Assembly: GCA_027398005.1 (NCBI GenBank)
Contig: DAHYUM010000010.1
Span: 1 to 32,649, forward strand
Direction: 5' to 3'
DNA: 32,649 nt
DNA from: a bacterium
GTDB lineage: Bacteria; Bacteroidota; Ignavibacteria; Ignavibacteriales; Melioribacteraceae
Positions 8,915 through 16,741 of this stretch are shown piece by piece; positions within the stretch are counted from its first letter, which is position 1, and each line of letters opens with the position of its first letter. Below the pieces are notes generated by a model that saw only the letters and a program-made list of their open reading frames with translations, made no database searches and was not told the DNA's origin. Made by a program: the position numbers and the translations under genes.

Positions 8915-9262
8915 ATGGGAGAGCAGGTAATACAGATATTCGGAACGCAGAAATGTTCCGATACACGGAAGGCGGAACGGTTTTTCTCCGACAGGAGAAT
9001 TCAGTTTCATATACGCGATTTGAATGAAAAAGGAATTGCCAAAGGGGAGCTCGATAATATTACGCGCGTAATTCCTCTAGAAGATTTAATTGACCGGGAA
9101 GGGAAGCAGTTCCGCAAAAGAAATCTTGAATATATGAAGTTTGATATTGAAGATGAGCTTCTTAAAGACGCGCTTCTATTTAAAACCCCAATAGTACGTT
9201 ACGGAAGGGAAGTAACATTGGGTTACCAGCCTGAAATATGGAAAAAGTGGATTAATCCATAA
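8915..9262 (+). CDS. ArsC/Spx-family thioredoxin-like protein
   Basis: This 115-residue protein has the ArsC/Spx layout: a first strand IQIFGTQKCSDTRKAERFF with redox Cys14 and C-x3-R (Arg18), a middle segment on the helix pattern FRKRNLEY, and the cis-Pro region FKTPIVRYG followed by LGYQPEIWKKW. Members are arsenate reductases or Spx-like regulators. Only one N-terminal cysteine is present and no arsenic-resistance genes are near, so arsenate reduction is not supported by context. The ATG follows the FmdB stop directly (TAAATG), so translation is likely coupled. Confidence 0.85.
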   Translation: MGEQVIQIFGTQKCSDTRKAERFFSDRRIQFHIRDLNEKGIAKGELDNITRVIPLEDLIDREGKQFRKRNLEYMKFDIEDELLKDALLFKTPIVRYGREVTLGYQPEIWKKWINP

Positions 9263-9284
9263 TCAAAATTATAATATTCAAATA

Positions 9285-9336
9285 CACCCCTCCTTTGCAA
9301 GGAGGGGTGGACGGCTTTAGCCGGCCGGGGTGGTTT
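9285..9336. repeat. Composite palindromic intergenic repeat (REP-like)
   Basis: Perfect 11-base arms CACCCCTCCTT and AAGGAGGGGTG surround a TGC loop at 9285-9309. A second palindrome, CGGCTTTAGCCG, follows at 9312-9323, and the unit ends in CCGGGGTGGTT. Elements of this kind (a GGAGGGG hairpin joined to a second hairpin and GGGGTGG) recur between genes in many Bacteroidota-related genomes, as far as I recall. Only one copy is seen in this window. It lies between two convergent genes and could also help stop plus-strand transcription. Confidence 0.6.
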
Positions 9337-9375
9337 AAAAAAAAAGAGGAGAGCCATCCCGAAGGATGACTCTCC
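9337..9375 (-). terminator. Rho-independent terminator of the ispG-nif3-zinc ribbon run
   Basis: Read on the minus strand, a stem GGAGAG.CATCC with a TTCG loop and its complement (9348-9375) is followed by TC and nine T (9337-9345). It lies 28 bases after the zinc-ribbon stop codon. This is a textbook intrinsic terminator. Confidence 0.9.
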
Positions 9376-9402
9376 AACCGCATTAAGCCTTTATACCAAA
9401 AA

Positions 9403-10134
9403 TTATATTTTCGTCTGTACGTTTTCGGCAATCTCGGGGGAGATTAAAATTCTGCCGCACGATTCGCACGAATAGATTTTCTTGTTCTGCTTAATTTCAA
9501 TCTGTCTCTGCGAAGGGACCACGTTATGGCATCCGGTGCATGCGCCGCGACTGATAGTAACAACCGCTTTGCCGTTAAGTGCCTTTCTAATCCTCATGTA
9601 TGTGTTGTAGTCGGGTTTCTTAACCTTTGCAATAATTTTTTCTCTTTTATCGAGAAGTTTAGCTTCTTCCCTTTCGTTTGCTTTAATAATCTGTTTCAGC
9701 TCGGCTTCCTTTTCCTTTAATTCGCCGCTCAGATGGTCAAGCTGGGGGGTAAGGTCGGATGTTTCAACTTTAAGCTTTTCAATAAGTTCTTCAAGGGCAA
9801 CGTTTTCAGCTTCAAGTTTTGTAATGTGTTCTTCTGTATGGTCAATTTCCTTTGTAAGGGCGTCATATTCTTTATTGTTGCGCACCTGGTAAAGCTGCGA
9901 TTTGAATTTTTTCAAGTTTGCCTTAAGGCGCGAGGCATCTTCATCGTTGGCATTGCGCTTGTCAATCGATTCTTTTTTCTCGTCTTCCTTAGACTTAACC
10001 TGGTCTTTAATAGCCTGAATCTGGCTTGTAAGGTTATTAACGGCTATCGGAAGGTCGCCCCGCAGTTCTTCAAGCTCGTCGAGCATGTTGTCAATGAGCT
10101 GAAGCTCGTACAGTGTTGTTAGTCTTTCTACCAA
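9403..10134 (-). CDS. Coiled-coil protein with C-terminal C4 zinc ribbon (COG1579-type)
   Basis: Of 243 residues, about the first 175 are a charged coiled coil (for example LKKFKSQLYQVRNNKEYDAL, an NxKEYxAL stretch typical of this family). The C-terminus is a zinc ribbon with GACTGCHNVVP and YSCESCGRIL, giving four cysteines in two CxxC pairs. Family members are predicted nucleic-acid-binding proteins of unproven role, commonly encoded next to nif3-family genes. That arrangement is seen here: the nif3 stop is one base from this start codon. A strong terminator follows the stop. Confidence 0.9.
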   Translation of the reverse strand: MVERLTTLYELQLIDNMLDELEELRGDLPIAVNNLTSQIQAIKDQVKSKEDEKKESIDKRNANDEDASRLKANLKKFKSQLYQVRNNKEYDALTKEIDHTEEHITKLEAENVALEELIEKLKVETSDLTPQLDHLSGELKEKEAELKQIIKANEREEAKLLDKREKIIAKVKKPDYNTYMRIRKALNGKAVVTISRGACTGCHNVVPSQRQIEIKQNKKIYSCESCGRILISPEIAENVQTKI

Positions 10135-10135
10135 T

Positions 10136-11260
10136 TTAGTACTCCTTTTGTTTATAAAACTTTACCGGATTGGTGGTGCCTGTATATAAATATACTTTGC
10201 ATTTGCTTTTTTCGCGGTTTAAAAATTTTGTAATTCTATCTTTAACGAAAGAGAGTGAATGAATTTCGGTTTCGTAATGCCCTGCGTCTATAAGAAGAAT
10301 CTTATTCTCGGCTTCCTGGAATGTGTGGTACTTTATATCGGCCGTAATAAAGGCATCGGCTCCCGATGCAACGGCTTTGTTCAGCAGGTCGGCGCCGGAG
10401 CCCCCGCAGACCGCTACTTTGCCTATCTTTTTCCTGGTCCCGGTTGTATATCGTAATCCGCCGGCATTTAATTGTTTCGATACGAAAGCCACAAAATCAT
10501 TTTCGTTCATTTCCTGTTTTAACGTTCCAATTGCCCCTTCGCCGTAATTGCTGTTTTTATTTTTAAGCGGGTATATATCGTAAGCCGGTTCTTCGTAGGG
10601 ATGTTTGGCCAGCATTTCGCTAATGGCGGAGTTCAAATTCCACGAGTTAACAAGAAACTCAATCTTAATTTCTTCAACTCTTTCCGAATTGTTTTTCTTC
10701 CCCGTAAAAGGAGAGCTTTTGGAAGAGCCTTTGAATGTGCCGATTCCGTTGGAGCGGAAACTGCATTCGGAATAACGGCCAATAATGCCTCCGCCTGCGC
10801 CGAATACTGCATCGGAAATATCATCGGCAAATTTTTCGGGCACAAAGACAGAAAGCTTGAACTGGTTGGAATCGAAATTATTTAGGAATTTTACATTCTG
10901 CAGTTTCAGTTTTTCGGCAAGAGCGAATGAAACGCCCTCTCCGGAAAAATCGAGATTGGTATGTGCAGAGTAAAGGGTAATATTTTTCTTCAATAGTTTT
11001 TCTATTAACGCGGCTTTTGAATCTTTTTGAGTGTTTAACTTTTTTATGGGGTTAAAGATGAACGGGTGATGTGTAAATATGAAATTGCAGTTTCTTCTGG
11101 CAGCTTCAGTTAGGGCTTTTTCACTAAGCTCGAGACAGAGGAAAATATTTTTAAGCTCAATTCCTCCGGAACCTACCTGGAGCCCGACGTTGTCCCTGTC
11201 CCAGGCAACACCGGGAGGGGCCCATTCTTCAATATGTTTAATCAGATTGTCAATTACCAT
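10136..11260 (-). CDS. Nif3-like dinuclear metal centre protein (YbgI/YqfO family)
   Basis: This 374-residue protein is the long form with a central inserted domain. The Nif3 core shows EEWAPPGVAWDRDNVGLQVG at the start, metal-site histidines in FIFTHHPFIF and YSAHTNLDFS, and a C-terminal ADIKYHTFQEA plus IDAGHYETE. The insert lies at about residues 130-245 (including MLAKHPYEEPAYDIYPL). The family forms toroidal hexamers with two metals per subunit. It has been called GTP cyclohydrolase I type 2, but its real substrate is uncertain. The start codon directly follows the T-run of a terminator, and AGGAG in that hairpin is the best Shine-Dalgarno, 12 bases upstream. It is followed by the zinc-ribbon gene. 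Confidence 0.92.
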   Translation of the reverse strand: MVIDNLIKHIEEWAPPGVAWDRDNVGLQVGSGGIELKNIFLCLELSEKALTEAARRNCNFIFTHHPFIFNPIKKLNTQKDSKAALIEKLLKKNITLYSAHTNLDFSGEGVSFALAEKLKLQNVKFLNNFDSNQFKLSVFVPEKFADDISDAVFGAGGGIIGRYSECSFRSNGIGTFKGSSKSSPFTGKKNNSERVEEIKIEFLVNSWNLNSAISEMLAKHPYEEPAYDIYPLKNKNSNYGEGAIGTLKQEMNENDFVAFVSKQLNAGGLRYTTGTRKKIGKVAVCGGSGADLLNKAVASGADAFITADIKYHTFQEAENKILLIDAGHYETEIHSLSFVKDRITKFLNREKSKCKVYLYTGTTNPVKFYKQKEY

Positions 11261-11289
11261 AAAAAAAAAGCACTCCTTTTTAGGAGTGC
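11261..11289 (-). terminator. Intrinsic terminator overlapping the nif3 ribosome binding site
   Basis: On the minus strand GCACTCCT, loop AAAA, AGGAGTGC (11270-11289) is followed by nine T (11261-11269), and the nif3 ATG starts at the next base. The stem is perfect over 8 base pairs. It would end the ispG transcript and at the same time hide the AGGAG available to nif3. Confidence 0.8.
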
Positions 11290-11304
11290 AGCAATAAAAT
11301 TTAT

Positions 11305-11436
11305 CTAATGTTCGAAACCGTACTGTTTGACGGGAGTTTGGAGGATAAAGTAATATATTTTCTTATTTTCATAATCATCTACGTAAATATACGCCAATTC
11401 CGAAAATTCGTCAACAATGTAAAATCTAAAATTTTC
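11305..11436 (-). other. In-frame open continuation after the ispG stop codon
   Basis: After the ispG TAA (11437-11439), the same frame stays open for 43 codons to a TAG, reading ENFRFYIVDEFSELAYIYVD, then DYENKKIYYFILQTPVKQYG, then FEH. The composition looks protein-like (alternating hydrophobic and acidic, many Tyr). There is no ATG or GTG start; the only common alternative is a TTG at the Leu of SELAY. The intrinsic terminator stem begins 15 bases after its TAG, so the segment lies inside the ispG transcript. It may be a remnant, a small unannotated gene, or chance. Confidence 0.35.
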
Positions 11437-13368
11437 TTAATCTTTATCTACCCACATGCCGTTTTCCTTAATCAGGGTGATAAGCTCTTCAACAGCCAAA
11501 TCGGAGTTAAGGTTCCTTTTTACCACTTCCTTTCCCTTATAAAGGGTAATTTTGCCCGGTCCGGCCCCAACATACCCAAAATCGGCATCTGCCATTTCCC
11601 CCGGGCCATTTACAATACACCCCATAATTGCAATTTTTACCCCTTTCAGGTGCCCGGTGCGCTTCCTGATCCGGTTTGTTACCTCTACAAGATCAAATAG
11701 CGTTCTGCCGCAAGAGGGACAAGCAATATACTCGGTTTTTGAGATACGCGCCCTTACGGCCTGCAAAATGCCGAAGGAGACCCGGTTAATTAATTCCGGC
11801 GACTCTTTGTCCGAATTTAACCAGATTCCGTCTCCCAATCCATCTATAAGTAAAAATCCCAAATCGGTAGAGGAATAAAGGAGAATCAGACCGTCCGGGG
11901 TGCCGCCGTAATTTCTCCTGATTATTACAGGATTGCTGAAACCCCGTTTAATCAGTTCAAAGAAAAACCTTCTCTGCTCAACGGCGCCGTTTGTATTGGT
12001 GGTTTCGAGAATTATTACAACAGTTCTGTCATTTTTTATTTTTTCAAAATTATTATCGCTTAATGATTTTATACCGGCTGAAACAAAATTAAGCAGAAAC
12101 GATTGTTCATCGGCCGCGCAGTAATCATTAAGTGTATAAAGGGGAAAGCCTGAAGTCCTGTCTTCTAACTTTTTCCAGGTTCTATAATTGTACATAATCT
12201 TTAATGCCGCTGGGGAACCGAATGGGATTAAATTATCGCCGGCATAAAGAATATCAGCGGCAGTATCGGTCAGTTTCCATTTATCAATCGCTTCATCGTA
12301 AATATAGCCTATCGATTCTAGTTCTGCTGGGGATTTAATCTGCCGGCGGCTTAAATCGGCAACAACTTTAGGCACGGCCGTGCCCCCTATCGAAGCGGTT
12401 TCATCAGTTGCCCACCTTGAATATTCAAACGGGTTTTTAACGCTCTCATCTAACGGGGGAACCGGATTTGATACCTTTCTCTCCTTATACCTGTTAACAA
12501 TGGCAATGGCAACAGGGGCTTCAAATTCGGGCTCTTCGGTCAACGAAACCCTTATTGTATCCCCAATTCCGTCTTCAAGCAAGGCGCCAATGCCGGCGGC
12601 CGATTTAATGCGCCCGTCCTCGCCGTCCCCGGCTTCCGTTACACCAAGATGAAGAGGGTAATTCATTCCGGCGGCAATCATCTTGTTGATTAATAAACGG
12701 TATGCCTGAACCATAACGCGTGGATTGCTGGCTTTCATTGAAAGTACAATGCTGTAGTAATTCAAATCTTCGCAGATGCGCACAAACTCGAGAGCCGATT
12801 CAACCATGCCTAGGGGTGAATCGCCGAAGCGGCTCATAATCCTATCCGAAAGGGAGCCGTGGTTTGTACCAATGCGCATAGCAGTGCCGTATTCCTTGCA
12901 GATTTTTACCAGCGGCGTAAAGCGTTCCCTAATCCTTTCAATCTCGGCGTTATATTCGGCGTCGGTATATTCAATCTGCTGGAATTTTTTCTTATCTACA
13001 TAGTTACCCGGATTGACCCTTACCTTTTCAACAATCCTTGCAGCCTCTTCGGCGGCATTCGGGGTAAAGTGAATATCGGCGATTAAAGGAACGTCGTATC
13101 CTCTTCTTTTCAATTCTTTTTTAATATTGGCAAGGTTTTTAGCTTCGTTAATGCTGGGCGCGGTAATACGCACATATTCGCACCCTGCGTTTACCATCCT
13201 TATAGTCTGCTCAACGGTGGCAATTGTATCCATAGTATCCGTAGTGGTCATGGACTGAATCCTGATAGGATTATTCCCTCCGAGGGGGATATTGCCCACA
13301 AAAACTTCGCGTGTGGGAAATCTTTTATATTCGGTAATGCTTTCGCAGTAGCGGAAATTATTTTTCAT
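11437..13368 (-). CDS. ispG: 4-hydroxy-3-methylbut-2-enyl diphosphate synthase (IspG/GcpE), long form
   Basis: IspG is the [4Fe-4S] enzyme that converts methylerythritol cyclodiphosphate to HMBPP in the MEP isoprenoid pathway. The N-terminal TIM barrel begins REVFVGNIPLGGNNPIRIQS, then TAPSINEAKNLANIKKEL and VRVNPGNYVD. The C-terminal Fe-S domain has C550-x2-C553 (ACPSCGRTLFDL), C584 and E591 (MGCIVNGPGEMADADFG). At 643 residues it is the long type with a central insert of about 250 residues, found in plants, Chlorobi and Bacteroidota. E. coli IspG is about 370. It ends WVDKD. A DJ-1-like gene lies 58 bases upstream on the same strand. Confidence 0.97.
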   Translation of the reverse strand: MKNNFRYCESITEYKRFPTREVFVGNIPLGGNNPIRIQSMTTTDTMDTIATVEQTIRMVNAGCEYVRITAPSINEAKNLANIKKELKRRGYDVPLIADIHFTPNAAEEAARIVEKVRVNPGNYVDKKKFQQIEYTDAEYNAEIERIRERFTPLVKICKEYGTAMRIGTNHGSLSDRIMSRFGDSPLGMVESALEFVRICEDLNYYSIVLSMKASNPRVMVQAYRLLINKMIAAGMNYPLHLGVTEAGDGEDGRIKSAAGIGALLEDGIGDTIRVSLTEEPEFEAPVAIAIVNRYKERKVSNPVPPLDESVKNPFEYSRWATDETASIGGTAVPKVVADLSRRQIKSPAELESIGYIYDEAIDKWKLTDTAADILYAGDNLIPFGSPAALKIMYNYRTWKKLEDRTSGFPLYTLNDYCAADEQSFLLNFVSAGIKSLSDNNFEKIKNDRTVVIILETTNTNGAVEQRRFFFELIKRGFSNPVIIRRNYGGTPDGLILLYSSTDLGFLLIDGLGDGIWLNSDKESPELINRVSFGILQAVRARISKTEYIACPSCGRTLFDLVEVTNRIRKRTGHLKGVKIAIMGCIVNGPGEMADADFGYVGAGPGKITLYKGKEVVKRNLNSDLAVEELITLIKENGMWVDKD

Positions 13369-13426
13369 ATGGCTTTACGGTTTTAATTCTTTAAACAGAA
13401 GGAAGTAAAAGTAAGTTCTTTTGGAT

Positions 13427-13945
13427 TTATAATTTGCCGAGTTCATTTATAAGGCTGTTCACAAATTCGTTTGCGTACGAAGGGCCCTGCCCGGTAATAA
13501 TTTTTTTTGAGATAACCGAGGGGGAATCGGTGAAAATAGCCCCTTCCCGTTCAATTTCCCTTTTATCATCGGGAAAACAGACTGCATTGATGCCGTTTAA
13601 AATTCCGGCGCGGGCAAGAATTACCGGCGCGCTGCAAATTGCGCTTACAATTTTTTTCGCTTTAAGAAAATTCCGGGCGAGTGCGTGAACTTGGGAATTA
13701 TCCCAGTACAGTTTAACTCCCTTACCTCCAATAAGCACCAAAGCGGTAAAATTTGCTTCGCGCATATTAAAGAAGGAAACATCATTTTTAACTTTTAATC
13801 CGTTTTGCCCCACACATACGGCATTGGCATCGGAAGCAATAAAAACCTTATATCCGTTTTTAATAAGGGAGTTATATATAATAAGATATTCCTGTTCGTT
13901 GAAATCGACTGAGGGGAGAACGAGTAAAATGCTTTTGTTTATCAA
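13427..13945 (-). CDS. DJ-1/PfpI family protein
   Basis: This 172-residue single-domain protein has the DJ-1/PfpI pattern: a first strand ILLVLPSVDFNEQEY, TALVLIGGKGVKLYWDN in the middle, and the nucleophile elbow AICSAPVILARAGIL with Cys104. Members include glyoxalase/deglycase-like proteins, chaperones and peptidase-like enzymes. Which role applies cannot be told. The start is a TTG (13945), supported by AGGGA nine bases upstream. The first internal Met is near residue 61, well inside the fold. It precedes ispG on the same strand with 58 bases between. Confidence 0.85.
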   Translation of the reverse strand: MINKSILLVLPSVDFNEQEYLIIYNSLIKNGYKVFIASDANAVCVGQNGLKVKNDVSFFNMREANFTALVLIGGKGVKLYWDNSQVHALARNFLKAKKIVSAICSAPVILARAGILNGINAVCFPDDKREIEREGAIFTDSPSVISKKIITGQGPSYANEFVNSLINELGKL

Positions 13946-14145
13946 TTATACAAATCCCTAAAATTCATATTCCAAAATAAGAATAGCGGGCATAAATAAA
14001 AAATTGTTTTTTGAATTCCGGTTCCGGTGTAACCATTTTAAATATTGGTGCGTCTTATTGCATAGAGAGGAAAAAAGAAAAAGTTTCTTGCCGGCAATTT
14101 CTTTTTTGCTCCGGGGTAGAAAAATGAAAATAATAGGGTAGTGTT

Positions 14146-16371
14146 ATGAAAAGAATAAATACAGCATTTCTGCTGATGTTGTTCATCAGCGGAATTATAA
14201 TCGGACAGGCGGCAAGTCCTCAAAAACCCGCTATAAACGCGGTGAAAATAGATAAACCAATTAATTTAACAGGCAAAATAGATGACCCCGAATGGGCTTT
14301 GGCTCAGCCGGTGGAGCTGAAATATGAAATTATGCCGGGGGAAAATATTCCCGCGCCTCAAAGAACTGTCGTTAGGGCATTGTACGACGATAAAAATGTC
14401 TACTTCGCCTTTAAATGCTACGATACCGACCCGGGTAAAATAAGGGCTAATATAAGCGACAGGGATAAAATATTTCAGGATGATATGGTCGGAATCATCT
14501 TGGATACCTACGGCGATTACCAAAGGGCGTATGAGATTTTCGTGAATCCTTACGGAATAAAGGCCGATTTAATGAGAACGCAGAATAATGAGGATCCCAG
14601 TTTCGATATTATATGGAACTCTGCGGCCTCCATTAATAAAGACGGCTGGAGCGCAGAAGTGGCAATCCCTTTTTCAAGCCTTAATTTCGCCAATAAAAAG
14701 GAGCAGGTTTGGACAATTGCATTATTAAGAATACTTCCGCGCGCAAGCAGGGCGCAGATTTCGTGGCTGCCGTATGACAGGAATAATCCATCCCTGCTGG
14801 CGCAGTCGGGTGAATTGAAGGGAATAAAAAATATTCAATCGGGGGGCGGAGTAGAATTGCTTCCCTACGCAATGGGACAGAAAAGCGGATATCTTTCAAA
14901 CTCGGATAACCCGAACAGCGGAATTAAATATGACCCGATAATTGGAAGAATAGGGGGAGGAATTAAATATTCTCCTAGCGCAAATTTCTCAATTGACGCC
15001 GTAATCAATCCCGATTTCAGCCAGATTGAATCGGACGCCGACCAGATAAGCGTTAATACAACATTTGCCCTTCAATATGAAGAGAAGCGCCCCTTCTTTC
15101 TTACGGGAAGAGAACTGCTTCAAACGCCGGTTTACTACTCCCGTTCAATTAACGATCCTCTTTACGCCGGAAGAATTCTGGGTAAATCGGGGGCTCTTAC
15201 TTATATGTATATGGGGGCAATGGACAGGAACACAATTATCGTAGTCCCCGGCGAAGACATGAGCAGTACAGTTGCCACCGAGAAAAAATCTCTTGTTAAT
15301 ATCGGCAGGCTCCGTTACGATTTCGGCGACGAGAGCTATATAGGCGCAATTTTAATGGGCAGGAATATTGAGGATGCACACAACTATTCAATCGGGTTCG
15401 ATTATAATTATAAATTCTGGAATAACTGGTATATAAGGGGAGAAATTCACCTTGCCAATACAAAAGAATTGAACGATACAGCACTTTTCAATTCGGACCG
15501 CAGACTTGGCAACACAAACCACACCGCGGCATTCGACGGGGAAAATTATTCGGGAATCGGGTTGGAATCGATGCTATCGCACGATTCCCGCTCCTACGGT
15601 TTTCAGCTTGAATACACCGATATCAGCCCCGCTTTCCAGGTTTACAACGGTATAATTACTTCTACCGGCTACAGAAAAATATTTATGAACCATTACTACA
15701 CGATATATACCGAAAATTCATTCCTCGAAAGGACCACCTTCAGCATAAACGGCGATATGCGCTTTAATTTTGAAGGCACGAAAAAAGAACAGTTCGTTCA
15801 GCCGGGAGTAAGTTTCTCGCTTAAAGGGCAGACCGATATTTACGTGGGTTATCTGCTTGTAAACGACGAAGTCTTTTTCGGTAAAGATTTGAGAGGTGTT
15901 AGAAGAATCCAGTTCAATGCTCAAACACGCCCTACTAACGAAGTATCTTTTATGCTTTCGGGGCAGGTAGGCAATTTCATTTACCGCTCGGACGATCCTG
16001 TAGTCGGGTGGGGACATAATATTTCTGCTACAGTACAGATTAAGCCTACGCCTCAGCTGGATGTATCCCTTTCGTATACCCGCGCGCGTCTGGGCGAAAA
16101 GGATGCCGATAATTTATTCTACGACGGAAATATTTACCGCGCCGTGGCAATATATCAGTTCAACCCCGAGATTTTTGTAAGGACAATTCTTCAGTATAAT
16201 ACTTTCAGCAAGGAAATTCAGGTATATCCGTTATTCAGCTACAAGCTGAATGCGTTTACGAAATTCTTTGCGGGCGTAACAAGCAATTACCTTAATTACG
16301 AAAACAATTACGGATTCAGGAATACTGATCAGCAGTATTTTGTAAAGCTTCAGTATTTATTGGGAATTTAA
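14146..16371 (+). CDS. Outer-membrane protein with CBM9-like domain and DUF5916-type barrel, paralogue 1
   Basis: This 741-residue protein has a signal peptide (MKRINTAFLLMLFISGIIIG, mature from about residue 22). Residues 30-210 look like the carbohydrate family-9 binding-like beta-sandwich (GKIDDPEWALAQPVEL, VVRALYDDKNVYFAFKCYDT). Residues 230 to the end fit the DUF5916 barrel: VINPDFSQIESDADQISVNT, EKRPFFLTGRELL, many alternating aromatic strands, and a C-terminal strand QQYFVKLQYLLGI. The family is known from Bacteroidota and relatives. Its function is not established, though surface binding or processing of glycans is a fair guess. It is first of three tandem paralogues. A TAGGG lies about 8 bases before the ATG, and a terminator follows. 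Confidence 0.88.
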   Translation: MKRINTAFLLMLFISGIIIGQAASPQKPAINAVKIDKPINLTGKIDDPEWALAQPVELKYEIMPGENIPAPQRTVVRALYDDKNVYFAFKCYDTDPGKIRANISDRDKIFQDDMVGIILDTYGDYQRAYEIFVNPYGIKADLMRTQNNEDPSFDIIWNSAASINKDGWSAEVAIPFSSLNFANKKEQVWTIALLRILPRASRAQISWLPYDRNNPSLLAQSGELKGIKNIQSGGGVELLPYAMGQKSGYLSNSDNPNSGIKYDPIIGRIGGGIKYSPSANFSIDAVINPDFSQIESDADQISVNTTFALQYEEKRPFFLTGRELLQTPVYYSRSINDPLYAGRILGKSGALTYMYMGAMDRNTIIVVPGEDMSSTVATEKKSLVNIGRLRYDFGDESYIGAILMGRNIEDAHNYSIGFDYNYKFWNNWYIRGEIHLANTKELNDTALFNSDRRLGNTNHTAAFDGENYSGIGLESMLSHDSRSYGFQLEYTDISPAFQVYNGIITSTGYRKIFMNHYYTIYTENSFLERTTFSINGDMRFNFEGTKKEQFVQPGVSFSLKGQTDIYVGYLLVNDEVFFGKDLRGVRRIQFNAQTRPTNEVSFMLSGQVGNFIYRSDDPVVGWGHNISATVQIKPTPQLDVSLSYTRARLGEKDADNLFYDGNIYRAVAIYQFNPEIFVRTILQYNTFSKEIQVYPLFSYKLNAFTKFFAGVTSNYLNYENNYGFRNTDQQYFVKLQYLLGI

Positions 16372-16413
16372 CTCCCCCAAATAAATAGATAGGTAGGCGT
16401 ATCTTCTATTTGC

Positions 16414-16443
16414 AAAGCCCGGCTTAGGCCGGGTTTTGTTTTT
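16414..16443 (+). terminator. Intrinsic terminator after paralogue 1
   Basis: The stem CCCGGC-TTAG-GCCGGG (16418-16433) is flanked by AAAG and a T-rich tail TTTTGTTTTT. It starts about 45 bases after the stop codon and separates paralogues 1 and 2 into different transcripts. Confidence 0.85.
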
Positions 16444-16741
16444 AATTTAAATGGTTTATATGAAAATTTCTTAAGCGGAAATATGCTGTAATGCAGATTA
16501 ATAATTAGTCCGGCGCAGTCCCCCATTTATAAATTCTTCAAAAAATTATTTATTATTACATGCCCGATGTTATTATTTATGCAGATAATGCAGTGAATAA
16601 TGCGTTGCGGGTTTTTTCTTTTAAGTGTGAAACCAATAAACCTTGCCGGAATTACTGCGCATGCCGCACGCCGGACAAAAAACATCTTACGGATTTATCT
16701 TTGATTTATCTATTAACTCTTCTCTAATTAAAGGATTATTT
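16444..16741. other. Intergenic region ahead of paralogue 2
   Basis: Together with the preceding terminator this makes about 370 bases without a gene. I see no RNA gene, repeat or credible small ORF. It holds a candidate -7 box at 16696 and an AAAGGA ribosome binding site seven bases before the start codon at 16742. Confidence 0.6.
16696..16703 (+). promoter_or_regulatory. Candidate -7 box of paralogue 2
   Basis: TATCTTTG matches TAnnTTTG and lies 38 bases before the start codon, a normal distance for a short leader. No clear -33 TTTG is seen, so confidence is low. Confidence 0.3.

Noticed and set aside
8915-9262. Arsenic-resistance function for the ArsC-like protein
   Set aside because: No arsR, arsB or acr3 gene is near and only one N-terminal cysteine is present; Spx-like or general redox roles are equally possible.
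11308-11700. Plus-strand open frame of 130 codons across the ispG 3' end
   Set aside because: It is antisense to the conserved Fe-S domain of IspG and to the terminator, with no ribosome binding site.
16643-16741. N-terminal extension of paralogue 2 from a TTG
   Set aside because: The ATG at 16742 has AAAGGA upstream and starts a proper signal peptide like those of the other two copies.
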